Positions 36,052 to 45,038 of a stretch of DNA of 64,000 nt are shown here, in pieces (positions within the stretch are counted from its first letter, which is position 1; every line of letters begins with the position of its first letter). Origin of the DNA: Paracoccus salipaludis. GTDB lineage: Bacteria > Pseudomonadota > Alphaproteobacteria > Rhodobacterales > Rhodobacteraceae. The stretch is taken from positions 124,001-188,000 of the forward strand of contig NZ_NSJZ01000003.1 of the NCBI RefSeq assembly GCF_002287065.1. The letters run 5' to 3'. Position numbers and translations under genes: made by a program. Under the pieces are notes generated by a model. The model was not told where the DNA came from. It made no database searches and saw only the letters and a list, made by a program, of their open reading frames with translations.

Positions 36052-37541
36052 TCTCGGAAAATGCCGCGATGAACGATCTGCTGGCCTTCCAGCGCCAGAC
36101 CGAGGCCCTGTCGTCGATCGCCGAACGGCTGTCCTGGGACCAGGAAACCGTGATGCCGCGCGGCGCGGTCGAGCAGCGGTCCGAGGAGATGGCCGCCATC
36201 GAGGCCGTCCTGCACGAGCGCCGCACCGACCCCCGCATCGGCGAATGGCTTGAACTGGCCGTCCCCCAGACCGAAAGCGAAGAACGGATCGTCGCCCTGA
36301 TCGCCCGCGACTTCGGCCGCGCCAACGCGATCCCCGCCGAGCTTGCGACCGAGATCGCGCGGCAGACGAGCCTGGGGCAGGGCATCTGGGCCGCCGCCCG
36401 GGCGAACGAGGCGCCGCAGGATTTCCTGCCGACGCTGGACCAGATCCTTGTGCTGAAGCAGGACCAGGGCCACGCGCTGGTTCGCGCGGGCTTCGGCAGC
36501 GATCCCTATGACGCGCTGCTCGAGGATTACGAGCCCGGCACCACGCAGGCCGACATCGCTGCGCTGTTCGACGCCATGCGCCCCCGGCTGGTGCAACTGC
36601 GCGAGGATACCCTCGGCGCCCCCGACCAGCCCTCCGCGCTGGAGGGCCGCTTCGCGCAGGAAACCCAGATGCGGCTGGCCCGGGCCTGCGCGACGGCCTT
36701 CGGCTATGACTGGTCGCGCGGGCGCATGGACATCGCGGTCCATCCCTTTTCCAGTGGGCGCTGGCAGGACAGCCGCATCACGACGCGGATCGTGGAAACC
36801 GACCCCTTCAACTGCATCTACTCGACCATCCACGAGGTCGGGCATTCCAGCTACGAACTGGGGATCGACCCCGACCACGCCTTCACGCCGCTGGGGCGGG
36901 GCGTGTCCATGGGCGTCCACGAAAGCCAGAGCCGCATCTACGAGAACCAGCTGGGCCGCAGCCGCGCCTTCACCGGCTGGCTGTTCGGGCGCATGAGCGA
37001 CATGACGGGCGGCCTGTCGGTCCCCGATGCGGATGCCTTCTACCGCACCGTGAACCGCGTGACGCCCGGCTTCATCCGCACCGAGTCTGACGAGGTGCAG
37101 TACAACCTGCACATCATGATGCGCTTCGACCTGGAACGCGACCTTGTCGCGGGCCGGCTGTCCACCGACGACCTCGAGGAGGCGTGGAACGCCCGTTTCC
37201 TGCGCGACTTCGGCGTGGCGGTGGACCGGCCGTCGAACGGCGTTCTTCAGGACGTGCACTGGTCGGTCGGGCTGTTCGGCTATTTCCCGACCTATGCCCT
37301 GGGCAACGTCTACGCCGGTGCGCTGAACGCGGCGCTGCGGGCGGCGGTCCCGGACCTCGACGACAGCCTGGAGGACGGGGACGCCACGCCCGCCACCGAA
37401 TGGCTGCGCGAGAACCTTCAGCGTCACGGCGGCCTTTACGAGCCGCGCGACCTAGTCGAGCGCGCGACCGGCGGCCCGGTCACGCCCGAGCCGCTGCTGG
37501 CCTATCTGGAAGAAAAGTTCGGCGGCATCTACGGGCTGTAA
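36048..37541 (+). CDS. Carboxypeptidase Taq (M32)
   Basis: A 497-residue zinc carboxypeptidase of family M32, which removes C-terminal amino acids in the cytoplasm. The zinc site HEVGH lies near residue 262 in STIHEVGHSSYELG, followed by the family's MGVHESQSRIYENQLGRS and the NVLQDVHWSVGLFGYFPTYALGN-like ending (SNGVLQDVHWSVGLFGYFPTYALG). LERDLVAGRLSTDDLEEAWN is a family stretch. Starts at an ATGA overlap with ctaA, so co-transcribed. Convergent SDR follows 6 bp after the stop; the stop lies in the loop of ACGGGC-TGTAAG-GCCCGT (37531-37548). Confidence 0.94.
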   Translation: MISENAAMNDLLAFQRQTEALSSIAERLSWDQETVMPRGAVEQRSEEMAAIEAVLHERRTDPRIGEWLELAVPQTESEERIVALIARDFGRANAIPAELATEIARQTSLGQGIWAAARANEAPQDFLPTLDQILVLKQDQGHALVRAGFGSDPYDALLEDYEPGTTQADIAALFDAMRPRLVQLREDTLGAPDQPSALEGRFAQETQMRLARACATAFGYDWSRGRMDIAVHPFSSGRWQDSRITTRIVETDPFNCIYSTIHEVGHSSYELGIDPDHAFTPLGRGVSMGVHESQSRIYENQLGRSRAFTGWLFGRMSDMTGGLSVPDADAFYRTVNRVTPGFIRTESDEVQYNLHIMMRFDLERDLVAGRLSTDDLEEAWNARFLRDFGVAVDRPSNGVLQDVHWSVGLFGYFPTYALGNVYAGALNAALRAAVPDLDDSLEDGDATPATEWLRENLQRHGGLYEPRDLVERATGGPVTPEPLLAYLEEKFGGIYGL

Positions 37542-37547
37542 GGCCCG

Positions 37548-38207
37548 TCAGATCGCCAGTTCGGCCAGAATGCGGTCGGCCTCGGTCCGGCAGGGGCTGA
37601 GGGTGCTGCGGTCCTCGCCGGGGAAGAAGCGCGCGCGCACGGCGGTCGGCATGGGGTTCGGGGTGGCGATGACCACGCGCGGCCCCAGGCGCTGGTTTTC
37701 CGCCTGCCAGCTGCGGGCAAAGGCGATCTGCGCGGCCTTGGTGGCCCCGTAGGCGCCGAAGAACGGCTGCCCCGCGCGGGGATCGTCGAAGAACAGGGCG
37801 GTGCCGTTCCGTGCGCGCAGCAGCGGATCGAACAGCGCCGAAAGGCCGTGGGTCGCGGTGATGTTCAGCGCGACCGAGCGGTCCATGTCCTTGGGATCGA
37901 CATGGGGCGCGGGCGCGAGCGGCGCCGCGTGGATTGCCGCATGGGCCCACAGGTCGCAGCCGCCCCAGCGATCCAGCACTGCTTGGACAAGCTGGATCAT
38001 CGCGGCAGGCTGCGTGATGTCCATCGGCGCCAGCGTGGCCGCGCCGCCGACCGCGCGGATGCGGTCGTCCAGTTCCTCAAGCGCGCCGGTCGTGCGGGCG
38101 ACCGCGACGACGTGGTAGCCGCGCGCGCCCAGGCGCTCGGCGATGGCCGCGCCGAGGCCGCGGGAGGCGCCGGTCACGATGGCAAGTTTCTGGTCTCTGT
38201 CGCTCAT
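37548..38207 (-). CDS. Short-chain dehydrogenase, YciK-like, catalytic Ser absent
   Basis: A 219-residue SDR. TGASRGLG at 12-19 binds the cofactor and Y-G-A-T-K holds the catalytic Tyr and Lys. The position where a Ser usually lies, about 12 residues before the Tyr, reads FFDDPRAG, so the catalytic Ser is replaced. Relatives of the YciK type have TSSSVG there. Substrate unknown; a non-classical or non-redox role is possible. ATG 38207 fits; 38243 is an upstream extension. It ends 6 bp from the M32 gene's stop. Confidence 0.85.
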   Translation of the reverse strand: MSDRDQKLAIVTGASRGLGAAIAERLGARGYHVVAVARTTGALEELDDRIRAVGGAATLAPMDITQPAAMIQLVQAVLDRWGGCDLWAHAAIHAAPLAPAPHVDPKDMDRSVALNITATHGLSALFDPLLRARNGTALFFDDPRAGQPFFGAYGATKAAQIAFARSWQAENQRLGPRVVIATPNPMPTAVRARFFPGEDRSTLSPCRTEADRILAELAI

Positions 38208-38268
38208 GCCCAGCCCCTTGCCACCCCCCGCGCGCCGCCGCAAGCGGTGAATGGACGCAGGTCCCGCC

Positions 38269-39624
38269 TTACACGTTCAACAGCAGGTGCTCGCGTTCCC
38301 ACGGCGAGATCACCTGCAGGAACTCCTTGTATTCGTTGCGCTTGACGGCCTCGTAGACGGCAACGAACTCGGCCCCCAGCACCTCGCGCATGGGCTGGGA
38401 CGCCACCATCTCGTCCAGCGCGTCGCCCAGGTTGGTGGGCAGCTCGTCGTCGGACATGTAGGCGTCGCCCAGGCATTCCGCGCGCGGGTTCGCCCCCTGC
38501 ACGAGGCCCAGGTAGCCCGTCGCCAGCGAGGCCGCGATCCCCAGGTAGGGGTTGCAGTCCATCCCCGCGAGCCGGTTTTCCACCCGCCGCCCGTCGGCCC
38601 CAGAGATCGGCACCCGCAGTCCGGTGGTGCGGTTGTCGCGGCCCCATTCCAGGTTGATGGGCGCGGCGAAGTCCGGAACATAACGGCGATAGCTGTTCAC
38701 ATACGGCGCCAGCAGCGCGACGGCGGCGGGCAGGTGGTTCTGCATCCCGGCGATGAAATGCAGGAACTCGGGCGTTTCGCGGCCCTTCTCGTCGGAAAAG
38801 ATGTTGCGCCCCGTCTGCGCATCCACGACCGAGTGGTGGATGTGCATGGCCGAGCCCGGCTCGCCCTCGATCGGCTTGGCCATGAAGGTGGCGAAGCAGT
38901 CGTGGCGCAGCGCGGCCTCGCGGATCAGGCGCTTGAAGAAGAAGATCTCGTCGGCCAGCCGCACCGGGTCGCCATGGGCGAGGTTGATTTCCACCTGGCC
39001 CGCGCCGCCTTCCTGCAGGATGCCGTCGATCTCGAAGCCCTGCGCCTCGGCGAAGTCGTAGATGTCGTCGATCACCTTGCCGTATTCGTCCACGGCCGAC
39101 ATGGAATAGGCCTGCTTGGCGGCAGCGCGGCGACCCGAGCGGCCCATCGGCGGCTGGATCGGCTGGTTGGGGTCGATGTTGCGGGCGACCAGGAAGAACT
39201 CCATCTCGGGCGCCACGATGGGGCGCCAGCCGCGCTCGGCGTAAAGCCCGACGATGTGCTTGAGGACGTTGCGCGGCGCCACCGGCACCGGGCGGCCCTG
39301 CTGGTCGAAGACGTCGTGGATCACCTGCAGCGTCACGTCCGCAGTCCAGGGCGCGGCCGAGACCGTCGAGAAGTCGGGGGCCAGGATCATGTCCGGCTCG
39401 GTGAAGGCGCCGGCCGGGTTGTCGGCCCATTCCCCCGTGATCGTCTGAAGGAAGATCGAGTTCGGCAGGTAGAAGCTTTCCTGCCGCGCGAACTTCGAGG
39501 CGGGCATCGCCTTGCCGCGCGCAACGCCGGCCATGTCGGGCACGATGCACTCGACCTCGTCCAGGCGGCGGCCCTCGATGTAGTCACGGGCGGATTGCGG
39601 GATTTTCGTCAGCCAGTCTGACAT
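38269..39624 (-). CDS. Glutamine synthetase family protein (gamma-glutamylamine ligase-like)
   Basis: A 451-residue GS-fold ligase. The N-terminus is a beta-grasp-like domain (VECIVPDMAGVARGKAMPASKF), then EMEFFLV, EINLAHGDPVRLADEIFFFKRLIREAALRHDCFATFMAKPIEGEPGSAMHIHHS with metal and glutamate ligands, and NLEWGRDNRTTGLRVP. These match glutamylpolyamine/glutamylputrescine synthetases more than GlnA (no adenylylation loop). A likely role is gamma-glutamylation of an amine in catabolism. Its upstream partner is a class I amidotransferase at 39694. Confidence 0.85.
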   Translation of the reverse strand: MSDWLTKIPQSARDYIEGRRLDEVECIVPDMAGVARGKAMPASKFARQESFYLPNSIFLQTITGEWADNPAGAFTEPDMILAPDFSTVSAAPWTADVTLQVIHDVFDQQGRPVPVAPRNVLKHIVGLYAERGWRPIVAPEMEFFLVARNIDPNQPIQPPMGRSGRRAAAKQAYSMSAVDEYGKVIDDIYDFAEAQGFEIDGILQEGGAGQVEINLAHGDPVRLADEIFFFKRLIREAALRHDCFATFMAKPIEGEPGSAMHIHHSVVDAQTGRNIFSDEKGRETPEFLHFIAGMQNHLPAAVALLAPYVNSYRRYVPDFAAPINLEWGRDNRTTGLRVPISGADGRRVENRLAGMDCNPYLGIAASLATGYLGLVQGANPRAECLGDAYMSDDELPTNLGDALDEMVASQPMREVLGAEFVAVYEAVKRNEYKEFLQVISPWEREHLLLNV

Positions 39625-39693
39625 GGAAACTTTCCGCCGGGGCTTCCGGCTTTCTCTGTGTCGGGCGCCGGTCGCACCGGCCGCCGCCTTGGG

Positions 39694-40386
39694 TCAGAGA
39701 ACGGCCTCCGCCGTTCCTTCGGGATCCTTGAAGAACGCCTCGATCCTGTCGGCCAGGGCAAGGGAATCCGCGTCGCCGCGCCGGGCGCGGGCCCGGTCCA
39801 GCAACTCGCCCGGGACCGCGCCGCCGCGATGCTCGATCAGGCCGTCGATGAAGCCGTCCCGGAACTCGGGGTGGGGTTGCACGGTGAAGGCGCGGTGGTC
39901 ATAGACCAGCGCGGCTGCCTGGCAGAACTCGTTGGTGCCGGCAACCCTGGCGCCGGGGGGCAGGTCCACCACCTGGTCCTGGTGCCAGGCGTTCAGCACC
40001 ATCGGCTTGCCGCCGATCACGTAGTCCTGCGCACCGACGCGCCAGCCCTCGGGATGCTTGACGACGCGCCCGCCCATCGCCTGCGCGATGATCTGGTGGC
40101 CGAAGCAGACGCCCACCATCGGCACATCGGCGGCGAAGGCCGCGCGGATGAAATCCTCCAGCGGCGGGATGAAGGCGTGGTCCTCGTAGACGCCGTGGCG
40201 CGATCCGGTGATCAGCCAGCCGTCGGCGGCGTGGACGCTTTCGGGAAACTCCATCGCCTCGACGTGGTAACGGTCGAAGGTGAAGCCGCGCCCCGCCAGA
40301 AGCCGCTCGAACATGTCGTCATAGTCGCCATGCTCGGCGCGCGTGACGTCGGGCGACTGGCCGCATTTCAGGATGCCGATGCGCAT
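39694..40386 (-). CDS. Class I glutamine amidotransferase-like protein
   Basis: A 230-residue GATase. MVGVCFGHQIIAQAMGG bears the nucleophile Cys and VQPHPEF the His; MRIGILKCGQSPDVTRAEHGDYDDMFERLL begins the fold. It is not a typical PuuD, but it lies directly upstream of the GS-like ligase (70 bp gap), so it likely removes the glutamyl group made by it. Divergent from the class V aminotransferase, with about 168 bp between starts. ATG 40386 is placed at MRIGILK; 40500 is an extension. Confidence 0.85.
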   Translation of the reverse strand: MRIGILKCGQSPDVTRAEHGDYDDMFERLLAGRGFTFDRYHVEAMEFPESVHAADGWLITGSRHGVYEDHAFIPPLEDFIRAAFAADVPMVGVCFGHQIIAQAMGGRVVKHPEGWRVGAQDYVIGGKPMVLNAWHQDQVVDLPPGARVAGTNEFCQAAALVYDHRAFTVQPHPEFRDGFIDGLIEHRGGAVPGELLDRARARRGDADSLALADRIEAFFKDPEGTAEAVL

Positions 40387-40554
40387 CGGAACTCTCGCAG
40401 ATCGTGGTGCGGCCAAGGTAGGCGCGGGACCGGGGGGTCGCAAGAGGGCCGGAACGGCGGGCCTTTCCCCGCGTTGGCCAGACAACAGTCGCGCTGGCAC
40501 CGGTCGGCTCGCGCGGCTAGGGTGCCGGGGATTTCACGAAGGAAGGGGACGGCG

Positions 40555-41700
40555 ATGACAGGACTTGGCCCAGACGGACGCAGCGCGGTCGATCCCGACG
40601 GCCTGATGGAGTTCTCGGTCGTCTTCACCGACCGGAGCCTCAACCACATGTCGAAGAAGTTCCAGGCCGTCATGCGGGACATCTCGGACATCGCGCGCGA
40701 GGTCTACGGGGCCGAGGGCGTGGCGATCGTTCCGGGCGGCGGCACCTATGCGATGGAGTCGGTGGCCCGCCAGTTCGCCCGCGACGCCGACGCGCTGATC
40801 GTGCGGAACGGCTGGTTCAGCTTCCGCTGGACGCAGATCCACGACGCGGCCAACTTCGATTCGGATGCCGAGGTGCAGCCCGCGCGGCCGGAAGGAAACC
40901 AGCCGCGCCCGTCCTATGCCCCGCCCCCGATCGAGGACGTGGTGGCCGAGATCGCCCGCACGCGCCCCGGCGTCGTCTTCGCGCCCCATGTGGAAACCTC
41001 GGCGGGCCTGATCCTGCCCGACGACTACATCGCCACGCTGGCGCAGGCGGTGCACGAGGTCGGCGGGCTGATGGTGCTGGACTGCATCGCTTCGGGCGCG
41101 GTCTGGGCGGACATGAAGGCCCTGGGCGTGGACGTGCTGATCTCGGCCCCGCAGAAGGGCTGGAGCGCCTCGCCCGCTGCCGGTCTGGTGATGTTCTCGG
41201 CCCGCGCGCTGGAGCGGCTGGAAAAGACGACCAGCGACAGCTTCGCGCTGGACCTGAAGAAATGGCGCGCGATCATGAAGGCCTACGAGGACGGCGGCCA
41301 CGCTTATCACGCGACCATGCCGACCGACGCGCTGGTGGTCCTGCGCGACGCGATGGTGGAAACGCGCGAGATGGGGTTCGAGGCTGCCCGTGCCGCCCAG
41401 TGGGACCTTGGCCGCAAGGTCCGCGCGGTGTTGGCCGAACGCGGGTTCCGCTCGGTCGCGGCGGACGGCTTCGCCGCGCCGGGCGTGGTGGTCAGCTACA
41501 CCGACGATCCCGACATCCGCAACGGCCGCAAGTTCGCGGAAAAGGGGATGCAGATCGCCGCGGGCGTGCCCCTCCAGGTGGGCGAGGGGTCCGAGTTCTC
41601 GACCTTCCGGCTGGGCCTTTTCGGGCTGGACAAGCTGAAGGACGTGGACGGCACCGTGGCGCGCTTCACCCGCGTGCTGGACGAGGTGCTTGCGGGCTGA
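40555..41700 (+). CDS. Class V aminotransferase
   Basis: A 381-residue PLP enzyme of the class V fold (serine-glyoxylate/alanine-glyoxylate type). ISAPQKGWSASPAAGLVMFSARAL holds the PLP lysine (QKGWS), GGGTYAMESVARQFARDADALIVRNGWFSFRW is the N-terminal cofactor part, and VQVGEGSEFSTFRLGLFG the C-terminal small domain. GGAAGGGG precedes ATG 40555. Specific substrate unclear; transamination could follow the amine deglutamylation of the divergent pair. A hairpin terminator follows. Confidence 0.85.
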   Translation: MTGLGPDGRSAVDPDGLMEFSVVFTDRSLNHMSKKFQAVMRDISDIAREVYGAEGVAIVPGGGTYAMESVARQFARDADALIVRNGWFSFRWTQIHDAANFDSDAEVQPARPEGNQPRPSYAPPPIEDVVAEIARTRPGVVFAPHVETSAGLILPDDYIATLAQAVHEVGGLMVLDCIASGAVWADMKALGVDVLISAPQKGWSASPAAGLVMFSARALERLEKTTSDSFALDLKKWRAIMKAYEDGGHAYHATMPTDALVVLRDAMVETREMGFEAARAAQWDLGRKVRAVLAERGFRSVAADGFAAPGVVVSYTDDPDIRNGRKFAEKGMQIAAGVPLQVGEGSEFSTFRLGLFGLDKLKDVDGTVARFTRVLDEVLAG

Positions 41701-41707
41701 GGTCCGG

Positions 41708-41736
41708 GGGAAACGCCCGGCAGCCGGGCGTTTCCC
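41708..41736. terminator. Bidirectional hairpin terminator
   Basis: Stem GGGAAACGCCCGG / CCGGGCGTTTCCC, perfect 13 bp, loop CAG. It lies between the aminotransferase (ends 41700) and efeM-like gene (ends 41746), which converge. The A and T runs are in the stem, so it can work in both directions. Confidence 0.8.
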
Positions 41737-41745
41737 TGTTCATGC

Positions 41746-42546
41746 TCAGTTCAGGCCGACGCGGCCGCGCAGGGTGGCCAAGTCCTCGGCCAGGGTGTTG
41801 ACGGCGGCGGCCAGGACGCGCCGGTCCTCGTCCGTCAGCTTGTCATAGGTCTGGTAGCCCTCGCCCTCGCGGTATTTCTCCAGCGTCTGGTCCACGCGGG
41901 CGAAGTTGGCGTCCACCGTGGACAGGAACGCGGTGTCGTCCACGTGGGGGCGGAACAGTTCCACGATCTTGCGCGCGCCGTCGAAGTTGCCGCGGAAGTC
42001 CCACAGGTCGGTGTGGCTGTAGCGGTCCTCCTCGCCCGAGATCTTGGTGGCCGCGACCTCCTCCATCAGGACGGCCGCGCCGCCGACGACGACCTGCGGC
42101 GGGAAGGTCAGCCCCTCGATCCGCCCGGCAAGATCCTCGACATCGGCCATCAGCTTGTCGGCGACCGGCGCCATGCCCTCGGTCGAGTTCTTTTCCCACA
42201 GCGCGTATTCGATGCGGTGGAAGCCGGTGAAGCCGGGGTCCTGTTCGGCCTGCTCGTGGTCGTCGGCGCGGCTGTCGATCGACACGTCGAGGTCGCTGAA
42301 CAGCTCGGCCACCGGCTCGATCATCTCGTAATGCAGGCGGGTCGGCGCGAAAAGGGACTTGGCCGTTTCGATGTCGCCGGCCTTCACGGCGTCGGTGAAG
42401 GCGCGGGTGTCCTTGACCAGTTCCTGCGTATGCTCGGCCACATACAGCTTGTATTCGGCCATGGGCGCGACAAGGTTCAACTGCGCGTCCTGCGCCAGGG
42501 CGGCGCCCGGCAGCAGCAGCGCGATCAGGGCAAGCGAGGTCTTCAT
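41746..42546 (-). CDS. EfeM-like imelysin-type periplasmic protein
   Basis: A 266-residue exported protein (signal peptide MKTSLALIALLLPGAALA) with the imelysin/M75 helical fold. The motif GFTGFHRIEYALWE carries the H-x-x-E pair that binds iron in EfeO; ENLLTFPPQV-like and DLWDFRGNFDGARKIV are other family stretches. It has no cupredoxin domain, so it is EfeM-like, a short form of EfeO. Last gene of the efe operon, 24 bp from efeB. Probably helps bind iron in the periplasm. Confidence 0.9.
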   Translation of the reverse strand: MKTSLALIALLLPGAALAQDAQLNLVAPMAEYKLYVAEHTQELVKDTRAFTDAVKAGDIETAKSLFAPTRLHYEMIEPVAELFSDLDVSIDSRADDHEQAEQDPGFTGFHRIEYALWEKNSTEGMAPVADKLMADVEDLAGRIEGLTFPPQVVVGGAAVLMEEVAATKISGEEDRYSHTDLWDFRGNFDGARKIVELFRPHVDDTAFLSTVDANFARVDQTLEKYREGEGYQTYDKLTDEDRRVLAAAVNTLAEDLATLRGRVGLN

Positions 42547-42570
42547 CGTCGGTCCTTTGTACAGCGCCCG

Positions 42571-43887
42571 TCAGGCGGGCGTCGGGATGGGGCCAAGCGC
42601 GCCGATCAGCTGGCGGCCGAGGTAATCGTCGGAAGCGTCGGAAAAGCCGGGCAGGGCGAAGAAGAAGCCGCCGCCCACGGGCTTGATGTATTCCTCAAGC
42701 GGCTCGCCGTTGAGGCGGTTCTGGACGGCCACGAAGCCGCGTTCCAGGTTGGCCTGCCAGGCGATGAACAGAAGCCCCTGGTCCAGCTGGCCCGACTTCG
42801 TCACGCCGTTGGAATAGTTGAAGGGCCGCCGCAGGATCAGGTTCTGCCCTGACTGGGGCGTGCGCGGATTCGCCATGCGGATGTGCGAATCCAGCGCCGT
42901 CCTGTTCCCTTCGGGGTCGGCCGCGAAGTCGGGGACGTCCATCTCGGTCCCGTGCGGGTGATCCAGCGGTGCCCCGCTGTCCTTGGCGCGGCCGAAGATC
43001 CGTTCCTGTTCGGCCAGCGGCGCGCGGTCCCAGCGTTCGACGAAGTTGCGGATGATGCGCACGGCCATGTAGCTGCCGCCGTGGCTCCAGCCCGGTTCGG
43101 CGGGATCGTCGGGGCCGACCCAGACCACGCGCTCCATCAGCGCCTCGTCGGCGGCATCCGGGTTGGCCGAGCCGTCGCGGAAGCCCAGGAAGTTGCGGGC
43201 GTTCTCGATCACGCCGTCGGGCTGCGGCGGGATGACCGGAACGCTGCCCTCCTGCTTCCAGGCCAGAAGAAGCTGGTCGGGGATCGACTTGATGATGTCG
43301 CGCAGGGCATGGATCGTCGCGTCCTGCGTGTTGGCGCAGATCTGCAGGGCAAGCTCTCCGTGCAGGATCGAGGCGTCCGGCGCGTCGTTCGGGAACTTGG
43401 GCATCCGCACCAGTTGTGCGGGGCGGTGCGGGGCCAGCCAGTCGCGGCGGTCGAACAGGTCCGCCCCCAGCGCCACGGTGATCGTCAGCGCCTGCGGCTC
43501 GATGACGGGGCCCAGCAGCCCGGAATCGGCGGGCGGCAGCTTGGGGTCGAGACGGGGCACCTCGCCGCCCCGCGTCAGGAACACGATGCGCTCGGTCAGG
43601 CGGCGGAACAGGCGCTCCAGGTCCTGGGGCGTGTCGGCCAGCACATGGAAGCTGGCGACCATGCCATGCGCGGGGCGCGGGGTGACGATGCCTGCCTGAT
43701 GGCGGCCGAAGGGCGGGACATGGTCGCCGGCACGCGCCTTGTTGGCTTGCGGCGCCTCGGTCACGCGGGCGCGCGGTGTGGCCGCGTCCTGCGCAGCCGC
43801 GGCCAGCGCGAAGGGGCAGGTCAGGGCAGCCGCGCCCAGGACGCCCAGCAGCAGGGCGCGGCGCGACGGATCGACGGGTCGGCTCAT
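42571..43887 (-). CDS. efeB: EfeB, Dyp-type peroxidase / deferrochelatase
   Basis: A 438-residue heme peroxidase exported by the Tat route: SRRALLLGVLGAAALTCPFALAAAA has a twin-arginine (RR) and hydrophobic core. The Dyp motif is GFRDGSANPD, and the proximal histidine lies in the HGGSYMAVRIIRNFVERW region (SWSHGGSY-type). EfeB oxidises Fe(II) or acts on heme in ferrous iron uptake with EfeO and EfeU. The start at 43887 leaves a single base after the efeO stop, with GAGG ahead. Length and layout are as in efeUOB operons. Confidence 0.95.
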   Translation of the reverse strand: MSRPVDPSRRALLLGVLGAAALTCPFALAAAAQDAATPRARVTEAPQANKARAGDHVPPFGRHQAGIVTPRPAHGMVASFHVLADTPQDLERLFRRLTERIVFLTRGGEVPRLDPKLPPADSGLLGPVIEPQALTITVALGADLFDRRDWLAPHRPAQLVRMPKFPNDAPDASILHGELALQICANTQDATIHALRDIIKSIPDQLLLAWKQEGSVPVIPPQPDGVIENARNFLGFRDGSANPDAADEALMERVVWVGPDDPAEPGWSHGGSYMAVRIIRNFVERWDRAPLAEQERIFGRAKDSGAPLDHPHGTEMDVPDFAADPEGNRTALDSHIRMANPRTPQSGQNLILRRPFNYSNGVTKSGQLDQGLLFIAWQANLERGFVAVQNRLNGEPLEEYIKPVGGGFFFALPGFSDASDDYLGRQLIGALGPIPTPA

Positions 43888-43888
43888 C

Positions 43889-45034
43889 TCAGGCCTCGAG
43901 TCCAAGGGCCGGGTTCAGCGCGTCCAGCGCCCCGGCCAATGCGGTGAAGCCCTCGGCCACGCGTTCGCGCGCGGCGGGCGAGGGGTCGGAGGACATCGCC
44001 TCGATCGCCGTGCGGGTCCGGGCGATCTCGGCCTCGACCCCGGCGGCGGCGTCCGGGGCGGCGGCGGTGGTCAGCGGCGACAGCACCTGCGCAGCCCCCG
44101 CGACGGCATCGAGCGCGGCAGCGAACTCGGCCGCGTCCTCGCCGGAATAAAGGTTGACGCCCTGCCGCACCTGTCCCTCGGCCAGATGGCGGGCCAGCCG
44201 CGCCGCGTCCGCGGCGATGTCGGCGGGCGCCAGCGTGATCCCGCGCAGGCGGGCGCGCAGGGCGGTGGCGTCCTCGGCCAGGCTGCGGGCGACGGGTTCA
44301 AGCCCCTCGGTCGAGCCCTTGGACCACAGCCCGTGTTCGATGCGGTGGAAGCCCGTGAAGCCCGGGTCGTCCTCGCGCCTGGCCAGCACGGCGGCCGTGG
44401 GCGACATGCGGTTGACCAGGTCGCTGGCCCGCCCGGTCGCCGTCCCAAGCCGCGCCCAGTCGGCGCGGGCGGTGACATAGGCGGCTCGCGCCGACGCCAG
44501 GTCGCCTGACGCGACAGCCTCGGCCAGCGCCCTTGTGTCGCGTTCCAGCGCGGCCCCGGCCTGGATCAGGCGGACCTGCATTTCCGACAGCGGTCCGATG
44601 AACTCGGCCACCGGCGGGGCGGTGCGGGCGGCTTCCGACGCGGCGGTGGCGGTCACGGTCAGGGTGCCGCGCGGGTTCGACAGCAGGCCGCAGGTGATCT
44701 GGTAGGTGCCTGGCTTCAACCGCTCGGTCAGCGTGGCAGTGAAGCCGGGGGCGATGTTCTCGCGCTCGGCCACGACCATGACGCCGTCGAGGATCTCCCA
44801 CTCCAAGGGACGCGAGGAGTCGTTGCGGATGACGAAGCTGGCGGGCCCGGCGGGCACCGTCAGGGCCATCGGCGCGCAGGCGGTTTCGGTGACGGCGACC
44901 TGCAATGCGCCCTCGACCGGCTGGGGGGCGCTGGTGCGCGCGGCCCAGGTGAAGGCCACCAGCCCCGCCACGGCCAGCGCGCCCGCGCCGACCAGCATCG
45001 GCGTCATGCTTCGGAGAGCGTGCGAGTCCGTCAT
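43889..45034 (-). CDS. efeO: EfeO, periplasmic iron-binding protein with cupredoxin domain
   Basis: A 381-residue protein in the EfeUOB iron system. An N-terminal anchor (SMTPMLVGAGALAVAGLVAFTWAART) is followed by a cupredoxin-like domain (about 40-130: TETACAPMALTVPAGPASFVIRNDSSRPLEWEI and GTYQITCGLLSNPRGTLTV) and the M75 imelysin domain with GFTGFHRIEHGLW. It passes iron to EfeU. Starts 4 bp after the efeU stop; stop 1 bp before efeB. Confidence 0.94.
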   Translation of the reverse strand: MTDSHALRSMTPMLVGAGALAVAGLVAFTWAARTSAPQPVEGALQVAVTETACAPMALTVPAGPASFVIRNDSSRPLEWEILDGVMVVAERENIAPGFTATLTERLKPGTYQITCGLLSNPRGTLTVTATAASEAARTAPPVAEFIGPLSEMQVRLIQAGAALERDTRALAEAVASGDLASARAAYVTARADWARLGTATGRASDLVNRMSPTAAVLARREDDPGFTGFHRIEHGLWSKGSTEGLEPVARSLAEDATALRARLRGITLAPADIAADAARLARHLAEGQVRQGVNLYSGEDAAEFAAALDAVAGAAQVLSPLTTAAAPDAAAGVEAEIARTRTAIEAMSSDPSPAARERVAEGFTALAGALDALNPALGLEA

Positions 45035-45038
45035 GATC

